Source of the DNA: Aromatoleum toluclasticum ATCC 700605 | GTDB taxonomy: Bacteria; Pseudomonadota; Gammaproteobacteria; Burkholderiales; Rhodocyclaceae | Assembly: GCF_000378245.1 (NCBI RefSeq) | Contig: NZ_KB899494.1 | Location: forward strand, 310,001 to 374,000 | Direction: 5' to 3' | DNA length: 64,000 nucleotides | Shown: positions 18,240 through 26,523 of the stretch, piece after piece | Layout of the letters: the number at the start of each line of letters is the position of its first letter | How positions within the stretch are numbered: the stretch's first letter is position 1 | The notes under the pieces: model-generated | Told to the model about the DNA's origin: nothing | Seen by the model: only the letters and a program-made list of their open reading frames with translations | Database searches by the model: none | Position numbers and translations under genes: made by a program

Positions 18240-19523
18240 TCAGGCACTCGAAGTGGCCGTGGCCAGCGGCGTCCGCAGAGCGTGAATGAAGCGGCGGAGC
18301 GCAATTGCAAGCAGGGCCGCAACGAGGGCCGGGCCGATCTGGATGCTGAGGCGTGCGGCGATCAGGAATGAGGTGAGCAGGCCGGCGAAGCTGAGCACGA
18401 GCGCTGCGATTTCGTACGCGCGCGCGCCGCGCTGCTGCATGTCCATCCAGATCCAGGCCGCAGCGGGAACCACGATGACGAGATCGTAAAGGTAGACCAT
18501 GGGTATCGCGAGCGGTGTCGCCAGGCACAGGATCGCGGATTGCAGGCCGAGCGTTTCGGGGCGGCGGCGACCGGTAGCCCAAACGACGCCGACGCACAGG
18601 GCGGCGAATGCGGCGGCCGTGAACTGCAGCGTCCAGGCTCGCTCGATCGGAATGCCGGCGAGATGGGCTGCGCTGAGAATCGACGTCATCGAGTTCCACG
18701 TGTAGGCCCCGGCGTCGAAGCCGTCGATATGGAACAGGGTGGTGCCGATAAAGCCGTACCATGGGTCGACGCCGAGAACCGCGATGCTCACGGCAATCAG
18801 TGCGACGACGGTGAGCGCTGCGCCGGCAAATGCCCGCCAGTGCCCTCCGGCAGCCAGCGCGATCGGGATCAGGATGCCGAGGTGCGGCTTGACGCTGGCT
18901 AGGCCGATCCAGAATCCGGCGGCGAGCGGTCGCGCTTGAAGGCGTGCGAGCCCGAGCCCGATCAAGCCGCCGCTGAGAAACCCCGTCTGGCCATAGGCGA
19001 GATTGAAGAATGCCGGGGGGGCGGCAAGCCCGAACGCTGCCGCGCTCGAGCGCCGCGGGATGATTGCGCGCATGGCCGCCAGGTAGGGCACTGCCGTGGC
19101 AAGGATCCAGGCGATGAAGGACGGCAGATAGGGCAGCCACGCGAGCGGCATTGCGAACAGGATGAAGGTCGGAGGGTACATCCACGGCGCGAAGCCCGCC
19201 TGACGGGCTTGTGCCTCATTGATGGTGTTGCCATAAACGGCATAGGCGCTGGCGACGTTTGCCTGGTACATCCGTCGTGCGTAGTAGAGGTTTTCCGCCG
19301 GTTCGGTCCGCAACAGCATCGATGCCGCATACAGCGATGTGTAGTCGGTGTATAGCGGCGCCGCGCCGCGCGCAGCGGACCGATAGCCGCGATCGAGTTC
19401 CCACGCCACGAATGCGAGATAGCCGAACACGACCAGCCACAGCAAGGTGCCGGCATGTGTCGGGAGCCGCGAACTTATCACTCGATTCCGCATGCATGCG
19501 TCGTTACGGTGAATGGATGTCAT
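18240..19523 (-). CDS. GT87-like (DUF2029) membrane glycosyltransferase
   Basis: A 427-residue polytopic protein with about nine to eleven hydrophobic helices. It has the family's early periplasmic segment with DYTSLYAASMLL, an APWMYPPTFIL motif, GQTGFLSGGLIGLGL and SVKPHLGILIPI. These fit the GT-C DUF2029/GT87 group, which uses polyprenyl-phosphate sugars in the periplasm. A second ATG ten codons downstream gives a shorter N terminus before the first helix. It is the first gene of the minus-strand glycan operon; the 11-haem cytochrome gene ends 67 bases upstream. Confidence 0.75.
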   Translation of the reverse strand: MTSIHRNDACMRNRVISSRLPTHAGTLLWLVVFGYLAFVAWELDRGYRSAARGAAPLYTDYTSLYAASMLLRTEPAENLYYARRMYQANVASAYAVYGNTINEAQARQAGFAPWMYPPTFILFAMPLAWLPYLPSFIAWILATAVPYLAAMRAIIPRRSSAAAFGLAAPPAFFNLAYGQTGFLSGGLIGLGLARLQARPLAAGFWIGLASVKPHLGILIPIALAAGGHWRAFAGAALTVVALIAVSIAVLGVDPWYGFIGTTLFHIDGFDAGAYTWNSMTSILSAAHLAGIPIERAWTLQFTAAAFAALCVGVVWATGRRRPETLGLQSAILCLATPLAIPMVYLYDLVIVVPAAAWIWMDMQQRGARAYEIAALVLSFAGLLTSFLIAARLSIQIGPALVAALLAIALRRFIHALRTPLATATSSA

Positions 19524-19590
19524 GTGCCCGATGTCTGCTTGAGGCTGTGCCCGTGACCTTCGCCCGCACCGCAGCGAGCATCAGGCCCTC

Positions 19591-22107
19591 CTATGGCGGA
19601 CTGCTGCACGTGCTCGTTTTCATCCAGTTGATGCCCTGATCGCCGCTGCCCCCGCTGCGCGAACCGCAGTCGCCAATGACCCACTGATTGTTGCTCTTGA
19701 AGTTCACGATTTTCAGCATCGCGTTGCGGTAGTACGGCCCGTTCGTGTAGGCGCCGTTCGGCTGCTCGGTACCGGCGGTGAGACCGACCTCGGGACCGGT
19801 GTCGTTGAGGTTCACGAGCAGCGACTTGTTCTTCCAGCCGTGCGGGACCGCGATATGACACCAGTTGCAGCGTGTTCTCGAGAGCTTGCTCCGCGCGCTA
19901 TGGATGAAGTGGCCGTCGCCCTTGTCGGTCTTGAAGCCGCTCGTGCCACCACCTCCATCCGTCGGCGCGTAGGTGGTCTGTTGATGGCACTTGAAACACA
20001 GCGCATTGGCCTGGCTGCCGTCGGTGCTCGTATTCCACAACCCTTTGAGGATGAAATCGTTGCTGGAGCCATGCGGACCCCACGGTCCCGAGGGCGTGAT
20101 CGAGCCGGCGGGGGTGTCCGCGCCATGGCAGTCGGTGCAGTACATCGTCTGGTTGCCGACGTTTGCGTTCCACGGTGCGCGCCATGAATCGGCACTGGCA
20201 CCGTTGCGCTGCGCGGTGCCTCGGCCGGTGACGTCCATGACCGGGTGCCAGGAGCGGTGATTATTGGCGTTGAAGTTCGCACCGGCGCCGGCCGCCGTGC
20301 CTAGCAAGGTCTGCGCGCCCTTGTGTCCCGCGGGTGCCTGGAATTCGCGGGCCTGGTTCGTGTAGCGGTCGAAGTTTGCACGCGGGCTGGGTGTTCCCGG
20401 CGCGCCGAGGAAGGGGCGCGAGTTACCACTCGGCAGGACGTTGTCGTCGTAGTAGCCATAGTCGGAATGGCACTTCAGGCAGATCTGGTATTCGCGCGTG
20501 ACCCAAGTGCTTCCTACGGTCGTGGCGGCTCCCGTGCCGCCGTCGCCTCTCTTTTCGTCATAGCGGTTCGGCAGCTGAAAGAAGCTCTGGTCGCTGTACA
20601 CTGGTTCGACGCCGAAAGCGCCGCGCAGCGCACCTGAGGCGATGTTGCCGTTGCTGGTGGTGGAGGGGGCGCCGTTGGCGCCGCCGGGCACGTGCGTGCG
20701 TTTGGCGGGGTCGCCCAGCGTGGTGAACAGGTTGTTGCGCGTCACGCGGTGCGGGTTGTGGCAGTCGGTGCACTCGGCGTGGCGATTGGCGTTGTTGTTC
20801 AGGCCGAGCGTCTCGCGCGCTTCGGTGAAATTGCTGTCCTTGATATCGTGCGTTTCGACGCCGGACGCCTGTTCGGTGCTGGTGATCGGCATGTGCCGTG
20901 CCAGGGTGAAGTCGGTCTTGATGTTCGGAACGGTGCCCGTCGCGATGTTCAGGATGCTGCCGGCTGAATCCGTGTGGCACTGGTAGCAGGTTTCCTCGAT
21001 CGCCGAGACGCTGTTGGGCGCCGCGCCAGAGTCTCCGCCGAGCTTGTAGGCGCCCGCGCCGGTGCCGCCGGTGCCGCCGAGGACGCCTTCGCGCAGCAGG
21101 CGGCGCGAGCCTTGCACGGCGTGGGTGTCGTGGCAGTTGAGGCAGCCGGCCTCCCACACCTGGATGCTCGCCTTGCCGCCGAGGAGGAATTCGCGCCGGT
21201 TCGCGGCGTCGGTCTTGTAGGTTTCGTCGGCGATCGTCTGTGACGCGTGCGAGGACTGCGCCCAGGCGGTGCTGAGCTTTTCGTGACAGCCGAGGCAGAT
21301 CTGGTCCGAGGCGGGCAGGAATGGGCCGCCCGCCGGGTTGACCGTCTGCAGGCGGTTCAGGCGTAGGAACTTCGGCACGTCCAGGTGAGGGTCGTGGCAG
21401 GTGGTGCATTGGACCTGGCCGGCGCCGGCGGTGCCCGTCGGCTGCAGCGGCAGCAGCGGCTTGTAGCCGGCGCTGCGGATGCCGATGACCGTGCCGCTGC
21501 CCGCCGGACTGCGCTGTTGGGCGTCCATGTGGCGCAACTCACCGTCGGCATTCGCGAGGGTTTCGTTGTAGGTGAAGGAGATCGGGTGGTCGTTGCGCAG
21601 ATCGATGCCGAGGTTGCGCGTGAAGCCGGAGGTGGCCCCCTGCGGGCCGGCGGGCATCGTGCCGCCTGCATCGGTGCCCCCCATGGTCACCGACACGTTG
21701 GACTTGCCGCCGAGTACGCCGACTGTGCCGATCGCCATCGTGCCGTCGTGACAGGACAGGCACAGCTTGGAGCTGCCGCCGGGCTGTGACAGCGCGCCGA
21801 AGATGGTCTGGGCGTCGAGCGAGTTCGAGGTGTAGGGCGTGTAGGTCGCACTCGAAAGGGTGCGGTTCCACAGCGGCGCCGGGGCGGCCGTATTTGCGGC
21901 GTGCGGGGTGTGGCAGAAGACGCAGATCTGGCTTTCCGTCGTAGCCTTGACGGTTCCCGAGCCGGATGAAGACAGGTTGTGTTTGGTGTTGGAGATCTTC
22001 GACTGCTGGGCTTCGGCCGGCGCAACGCTGCCTGCGAGCGACAGCATGCACGCGACGAGAGTCAGGATGTGCCGGAAACCGGTGGCGGGGCGACTGTAAT
22101 TTTCCAT
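19591..22107 (-). CDS. Secreted 11-haem cytochrome c (doubled CXXCH)
   Basis: An 838-residue exported multihaem cytochrome. I chose the ATG at 22107 because the signal peptide (ending about APAEAQ, residue 34) follows directly; the open frame upstream is not signal-like. I count eleven CXXCH motifs: CVFCH, CLSCH, CTTCH, CLGCH, CLNCH, CYQCH, CTDCH, CLKCH, CTDCH, CFKCH, CNWCH. They are spread along the chain with long Gly/Ser/Thr/Asn-rich spacers, as in large periplasmic or surface electron carriers. The N terminus resembles that of the tetrahaem protein at 66-824. No outer-membrane barrel partner is visible nearby. The terminal acceptor is unknown. Confidence 0.88.
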   Translation of the reverse strand: MENYSRPATGFRHILTLVACMLSLAGSVAPAEAQQSKISNTKHNLSSSGSGTVKATTESQICVFCHTPHAANTAAPAPLWNRTLSSATYTPYTSNSLDAQTIFGALSQPGGSSKLCLSCHDGTMAIGTVGVLGGKSNVSVTMGGTDAGGTMPAGPQGATSGFTRNLGIDLRNDHPISFTYNETLANADGELRHMDAQQRSPAGSGTVIGIRSAGYKPLLPLQPTGTAGAGQVQCTTCHDPHLDVPKFLRLNRLQTVNPAGGPFLPASDQICLGCHEKLSTAWAQSSHASQTIADETYKTDAANRREFLLGGKASIQVWEAGCLNCHDTHAVQGSRRLLREGVLGGTGGTGAGAYKLGGDSGAAPNSVSAIEETCYQCHTDSAGSILNIATGTVPNIKTDFTLARHMPITSTEQASGVETHDIKDSNFTEARETLGLNNNANRHAECTDCHNPHRVTRNNLFTTLGDPAKRTHVPGGANGAPSTTSNGNIASGALRGAFGVEPVYSDQSFFQLPNRYDEKRGDGGTGAATTVGSTWVTREYQICLKCHSDYGYYDDNVLPSGNSRPFLGAPGTPSPRANFDRYTNQAREFQAPAGHKGAQTLLGTAAGAGANFNANNHRSWHPVMDVTGRGTAQRNGASADSWRAPWNANVGNQTMYCTDCHGADTPAGSITPSGPWGPHGSSNDFILKGLWNTSTDGSQANALCFKCHQQTTYAPTDGGGGTSGFKTDKGDGHFIHSARSKLSRTRCNWCHIAVPHGWKNKSLLVNLNDTGPEVGLTAGTEQPNGAYTNGPYYRNAMLKIVNFKSNNQWVIGDCGSRSGGSGDQGINWMKTSTCSSPP

Positions 22108-22353
22108 TCCAGTACTTTGGTCTTGGGTGCGCACACGGGTTTCGGGCAACTCGCAATCATGCGTCGCACAGTGGATCTGATCGCTTGCGAACCGCTTCCG
22201 CCGGGCGTCCGAGGGGAAATTCCCCGCGTGGGATGATCTTCCGGCGCCAGTTCGGCAGCGTGCCGGCATGGGCGCGGTTCATGACGACGGCAATGCTATC
22301 CTTGCCATTATCAGGCAGCGCGACGCGAATGAAAAGCGTGGCGGGGTGAGGAC

Positions 22354-23760
22354 TTACATGTCGTTTCCCGATGGGGTTTCAAGGTAACGGAAATATTGCC
22401 GGTCGGCGCCGACGAGGTGCTGGGCGACGACGTCGTAGGCGAGGAACTGGAATACCTCTGCGATCGGGAGCTCGGCGTCTTGTCTGGCGCGCTCGAACAG
22501 CCGCGTGGCCTGAGCGAGCAGGCGTCCGTGCTCTGCAGTATGCGCCTCGCGGGCGGGAAAACCGATGGAGTGGTGCAGTTGCTCTTCTTCTGCAAAGTGT
22601 GCGGTGATGTCCTCGACGAGGACTTCCATCGCTTCGAGGACTTCTGCCCGCGGTGCGTGCGAAATCACGGCGTGCAGAAGCCGGTTTGCGTGTTCGAAGA
22701 GTTGACGGTGCTGGCGGTCCACCCGTTCGTTGCCGCTGCGGTAACTTTCGCGCCACACCAGTTCGACCGGCGAACAGGCCATGCGGGTGCCGTCGCTCGC
22801 GAATGCGGAGTAGGGGTCGGCGACGACGCGATTGCGTCCGGTGTCCTTGGCCCGGTACATCGCACGGTCGGCGCGTGCGAGCCAGTGCTCGAAGCCTTCG
22901 CCGCAGTGGTATTCGGCGACGCCGATGCTGATGGTGATCGGTCGTGCACTCGATAGCTGCGCTTCGGACACGCGTGCGCACAGTTTTTGCGCAAGTTGTT
23001 CGGCTTCGCGCAGGGCGGTGTCGGGCGCGAGCACGACGAACTCTTCGCCACCCCAGCGCGTGACGGTGTCGGCGTGACGGATGTCGCTGCGGATGCAGCG
23101 GACGAGTTCGACGAGCACGTAATCGCCGACGGCGTGGCCGAACTGGTCGTTGATTTCCTTGAAGTGGTCGACGTCGAGCACGAGCAGGGAAACGGAATGG
23201 CCGTGGCGTTCGGCGCGGGACATTTCGAGCAAGGCGGCGTCTTCGAGGTGGCGGCGGTTCCATGCGCCGGTCAGCCGGTCGGTGTAGGCGAGCCGCTCCA
23301 TCTGTTCGAGGGCGTGCAGGAGTTCTGCGTGGCGTGCCTCGGCGTATTCGGCCGCGTTGGCGGTGGTGCCGGTGCGCGCGCCGATTTCGGTGGCGATCAT
23401 CCCCGATGCGATGACCTCGCCGTCGCCCGCGCGCAGCGGGAAGCGTGTGATGAGGAAGCGGCGCGAGCGCAGTCCCACGACGGCCTCTTCTTCGCTGTGC
23501 GTGACCTGGACCGATGCGTCGTTGCCGATGCGCAGGGCCCGGGACACGCCGGCAGTGCGCAGTACGTCGTCTTCGTGCCTGCCCGGCAGCGATTCGGCCG
23601 GCAGATTTAGCATCTGCGCGAAGGAATCGTTCGCGTACAGGTAGGTGCCGTCGTTGGCGCGAATGCCAATCAGGGCCGGCGACTGGGCAATGAGCGAATG
23701 CAGGAGCGACGTGTGGGCGCCGCGTGCCGGGTTTTCCGTTAAGGCCAGGGTGTCGCTCAT
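22354..23760 (-). CDS. PAS-GGDEF-hemerythrin diguanylate cyclase
   Basis: A 468-residue soluble signalling protein. A PAS domain spans about 20-130. The GGDEF domain (about 155-315) has an intact GGEEF active site at 237-241 and an RxxD inhibitory site at 228-231, so it should make c-di-GMP and be product-inhibited. A C-terminal bacteriohemerythrin domain (about 335-460) carries the di-iron ligand pattern: H351, H388 and E392, H407/H411, and H448...D453. Oxygen or redox binding at the di-iron site probably controls cyclase output, as described for other hemerythrin-GGDEF proteins. I chose the ATG at 23760; earlier codons look non-coding. It lies upstream of the 11-haem cytochrome, on the same strand, with a 246-base gap. 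Confidence 0.9.
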   Translation of the reverse strand: MSDTLALTENPARGAHTSLLHSLIAQSPALIGIRANDGTYLYANDSFAQMLNLPAESLPGRHEDDVLRTAGVSRALRIGNDASVQVTHSEEEAVVGLRSRRFLITRFPLRAGDGEVIASGMIATEIGARTGTTANAAEYAEARHAELLHALEQMERLAYTDRLTGAWNRRHLEDAALLEMSRAERHGHSVSLLVLDVDHFKEINDQFGHAVGDYVLVELVRCIRSDIRHADTVTRWGGEEFVVLAPDTALREAEQLAQKLCARVSEAQLSSARPITISIGVAEYHCGEGFEHWLARADRAMYRAKDTGRNRVVADPYSAFASDGTRMACSPVELVWRESYRSGNERVDRQHRQLFEHANRLLHAVISHAPRAEVLEAMEVLVEDITAHFAEEEQLHHSIGFPAREAHTAEHGRLLAQATRLFERARQDAELPIAEVFQFLAYDVVAQHLVGADRQYFRYLETPSGNDM

Positions 23761-24070
23761 TCGACCGGTTCCCGAGTGCGTGCACAATAACCGCACTCTC
23801 ATCGATGGTTTGCGATCAGCGGCATTCTAACGGGATCGGGGGGTGTTTGGCGTGATGCCGGTCACGTGCGTTCCGACCATGACGGCAGGCGACGGCGCGG
23901 GCAAAGCGCGGTATAGTCCGCTCCGTTCAAAACCACCGGAATTGCCTGCTTGTACGCGTATTTCATCCGATTGCGCGCGCATGTCCCCGACATGAATGCG
24001 AGGCCGGCGCAGGTGGCCTGGCGAAGTGGCGGTCCTTGCCGGAGGAGTGCCCGTGCCCGGGCCTGAGGCG
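23761..24070. other. Intergenic region between divergent genes
   Basis: About 310 bases separate the start of the hemerythrin cyclase gene from the chosen start of the GT9 gene. I see no convincing gene. The GT9 frame stays open back to 23996, so part of this may be translated if an upstream start is used. No strong promoter or repeat stands out. Confidence 0.4.
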
Positions 24071-25318
24071 ATGCGCCGCATGGACCGCTGGCTCGGCGTG
24101 CCGGTGTGCGCCTTGCTGTCCGGAATGCGTCGGGCGGCGCGTACGTGGCGGCGTACACGCGCCCAGGAGCAGGCGGTGCGCCGCGTGCTCTTCGTGCAAC
24201 TGGCCGAATCCGGCAGCATGGTCCTTGCGGATCCGGCGATGCGCGAGCTGACGGCGCGCAGCGGTGCGCAGGCGTACTGCCTGACCTTCGCGCACAATCG
24301 CGACAGCCTTGCGATTGCAGGCACGGTGGCGCCCGAGCGGGTGTTCGTGATGCGCACGGGTTCGCTGCGCGTGTTGGTGACGGATGCCTGGCGTTTCCTG
24401 CGGGACGTGCGGCGGGAGCGTATCGATGCGCTCATCGATCTCGAACTGTTCTCGCGCCTGACCGCGGCCTTGTGCGTGCTGACGGGGGTGCGCCGGCGCG
24501 CGGGTTTCCACCGCTTCGGAGGGGTCGGCTTGTATCGCGGCGACCTGTATACGCATCCGCTGGCTTTCAATCCGCAACTGCACATGGCGCAGAACTACCT
24601 GATGCTTGTGGAGGCCCTGTTCGCCGAGGATGTACCGCCCGCACCGCGCGTCCCCGCGGCGATGCTGGTGCCGAGCGTGTGTCGGCGCGAGTTGGGCGCG
24701 GACGAGCTTGCGGTGGTGCGGGAACGGATGGGCCGCCTGCGGGGTGGTCCGATTGGCGACGAACGTCTCGTCTTGGTGAACGCCAATGCGAGCGCGATGC
24801 TGCCGCAGCGGCGCTGGCCGCAGGCGCACTTCGTGGCCCTGGTGCGCGCGACGCTTGCGCGCTATGCGGATGTACGCGTGCTGCTGATCGGGGCCGAGGA
24901 CGACAGGGCGACGACGGCAGCGATCGCGGACGAGGTCGGTGATGAACGCTGCGCCGATATTGCGGGGCACTTCGCCCTCGGTGAATTGCCGGCGCTGTTT
25001 GCGCTCGGCGCCGCGCTGGTCAGCAACGATTCGGGACCCGCGCACTTCGCCGCGGTCACGGCCCTGCCCGTGATCGCCCTGTTCGGGCCCGAGACGCCGG
25101 TGCTGTTCCGGCCGCTGGGGAATGCGACCGTGATCAGCGCCGGGCTGGCGTGTTCGCCGTGCGTGAATGCGGGTAATCAGCGGCGTACGCGCTGCACCGA
25201 TAACCAGTGCATGCGGCGGATTGCCGTTGCCGAGGTGTTCGGTGCGCTGTGCCGGGTGCTCGATGCCCGGCCGTTGCGTCTGGCGCCGCGCGACGCGCTG
25301 GCCGAGGTCGGGGCGTGA
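24071..25318 (+). CDS. Family 9 glycosyltransferase (heptosyltransferase-like)
   Basis: A 415-residue enzyme of the ADP-heptose:LPS heptosyltransferase family. It opens with MRRMDRWLGVPVCALL, a short hydrophobic lead seen in relatives, then VRRVLFVQLAESGSM, and later the donor-site motif VSNDSGPAHFA and IALFGPETP. A cysteine-rich stretch near the end (CSPC...CTDNQC) is also seen in non-LPS GT9 proteins. The frame is open to an ATG at 23996, but the sequence before 24071 is not conserved-looking. It overlaps the next gene by 4 bases and heads a three-gene cassette with an aminotransferase and a radical-SAM protein. The acceptor is unknown. Confidence 0.8.
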   Translation: MRRMDRWLGVPVCALLSGMRRAARTWRRTRAQEQAVRRVLFVQLAESGSMVLADPAMRELTARSGAQAYCLTFAHNRDSLAIAGTVAPERVFVMRTGSLRVLVTDAWRFLRDVRRERIDALIDLELFSRLTAALCVLTGVRRRAGFHRFGGVGLYRGDLYTHPLAFNPQLHMAQNYLMLVEALFAEDVPPAPRVPAAMLVPSVCRRELGADELAVVRERMGRLRGGPIGDERLVLVNANASAMLPQRRWPQAHFVALVRATLARYADVRVLLIGAEDDRATTAAIADEVGDERCADIAGHFALGELPALFALGAALVSNDSGPAHFAAVTALPVIALFGPETPVLFRPLGNATVISAGLACSPCVNAGNQRRTRCTDNQCMRRIAVAEVFGALCRVLDARPLRLAPRDALAEVGA

Positions 25319-26523
25319 TCCCGCGCCGGCGCATTCCCCTGGAGTGGGGCGATCTCGCGGATGCCTTGCGCGCACCGTGGGTGTCGACCGATGCCGCGGC
25401 GCTGCAGGTGGCGGCTTTCGAGCGTGCATTCGCGGAGGCGGTCGGCGTGCCGCATGCCATTGCGACCGCGAGCGGCCGCGATGCGCTCGGACTGATCCTT
25501 GACGGGCTGGGGCTGGTCGCGGGCGACGAGCTGGTGATCCCGGCCTACACGCTGGGTGAGCTGGTGCCGCTGATTCGCGGGCGCGGCATCGTGCCGGTGC
25601 CGGCCGACGTGGATCCGTCGAGCTTCAACATGACGGCCGGGAGCGTGGCCGCCCGCATCGGGCCGCGCACGCGCGCTGTCTTCGTCGTGCATCTGCTCGG
25701 TGCGCCGTGCGACATCCGCGGCATCTGCGCCCTTGCCGATGCGCACGGCATTGCGGTGGTCGAGGATTGTGCGCATGCGTTCGGTGCGTCGGTCGACGGC
25801 CGGCCGGCCGGGAGCTTCGGCCGGGCGGCGCTGTTCAGCTTGGAGGCGACAAAGGCGGTGGCCGCGTTCGGCGGTGGTGTCATGGCGACGACGGACGAGG
25901 GGCTGGCGGCGGCGACCCGGGTGCGCCTGGCCGGGCGCGAACGGCGCGAGTGGCCGCCGGTGCGCAAGATGCTGCTGAAATTCGCCGAGGAACTCGCGGT
26001 GCGCAGCCCCGCGTATGCGATCGCAGCGCGCCTGATGTTTTCGTCGCACCGCGCGGGCGGCTTCGACCGGCTCTATCGTCGGGCGCACGACCGGGTGCGC
26101 GGCACGGCCGCTGCGTTCAGCGGCTTCCAGGCGCGGCTGGGGCTACGCAAGCTGGAGCGGGCGGCGGCGGCGCGACGGCGGCGGCTCGACGCGCAGTGGG
26201 AGCTGCTTGCGCGCAGCCTGCCGCCGCGCTTCGTCGCCCAGCGGCGCGGTGACTTCGGCGAGCCCGCTTTCTACAATTTCGTCGCGCGCTTTCTGGGCGA
26301 CATCGGCGCGTTGCGTGCCGCGGCGCAGCGGCACGGGCTGGATCTGGGCATCGGCGCAGAGGTGATGGACGATACCGCGGCGATGCTCGGGTTTGCCGAT
26401 TGCCCCGGGGCCGCGACCGCGGCGGCGCAGGCGGTGCTGATTCCGCTCTACGAGGGGTTGTCGGACCGGCGCCTGCGGCAGACGATTGCCATTCTCCGCC
26501 GACTTGCGGAGGAACTCGAATGA
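25315..26523 (+). CDS. DegT/DnrJ/EryC1/StrS-family aminotransferase
   Basis: A 402-residue PLP enzyme, read from the GTG that overlaps the upstream stop (GTGA). The family transaminates keto-sugars. The PLP lysine is probably K180 in SLEATKAV, with D151 in VVEDCAHA contacting the pyridine nitrogen and a GRDALGL phosphate-contact segment near residue 54. After about residue 215 the match to sugar aminotransferases becomes less clear and the chain is rich in Arg and Ala. It is flanked, with overlaps, by a GT9 enzyme and a radical-SAM protein. It probably makes an amino sugar or a related aminated intermediate. Confidence 0.82.
   Translation: MIPRRRIPLEWGDLADALRAPWVSTDAAALQVAAFERAFAEAVGVPHAIATASGRDALGLILDGLGLVAGDELVIPAYTLGELVPLIRGRGIVPVPADVDPSSFNMTAGSVAARIGPRTRAVFVVHLLGAPCDIRGICALADAHGIAVVEDCAHAFGASVDGRPAGSFGRAALFSLEATKAVAAFGGGVMATTDEGLAAATRVRLAGRERREWPPVRKMLLKFAEELAVRSPAYAIAARLMFSSHRAGGFDRLYRRAHDRVRGTAAAFSGFQARLGLRKLERAAAARRRRLDAQWELLARSLPPRFVAQRRGDFGEPAFYNFVARFLGDIGALRAAAQRHGLDLGIGAEVMDDTAAMLGFADCPGAATAAAQAVLIPLYEGLSDRRLRQTIAILRRLAEELE

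Noticed and set aside
23963-25429. Open frame of about 490 codons opposite the GT9 gene
   Set aside because: The composition is Arg/His/Gln-rich and no family is recognisable; the GT9 motifs are on the plus strand.
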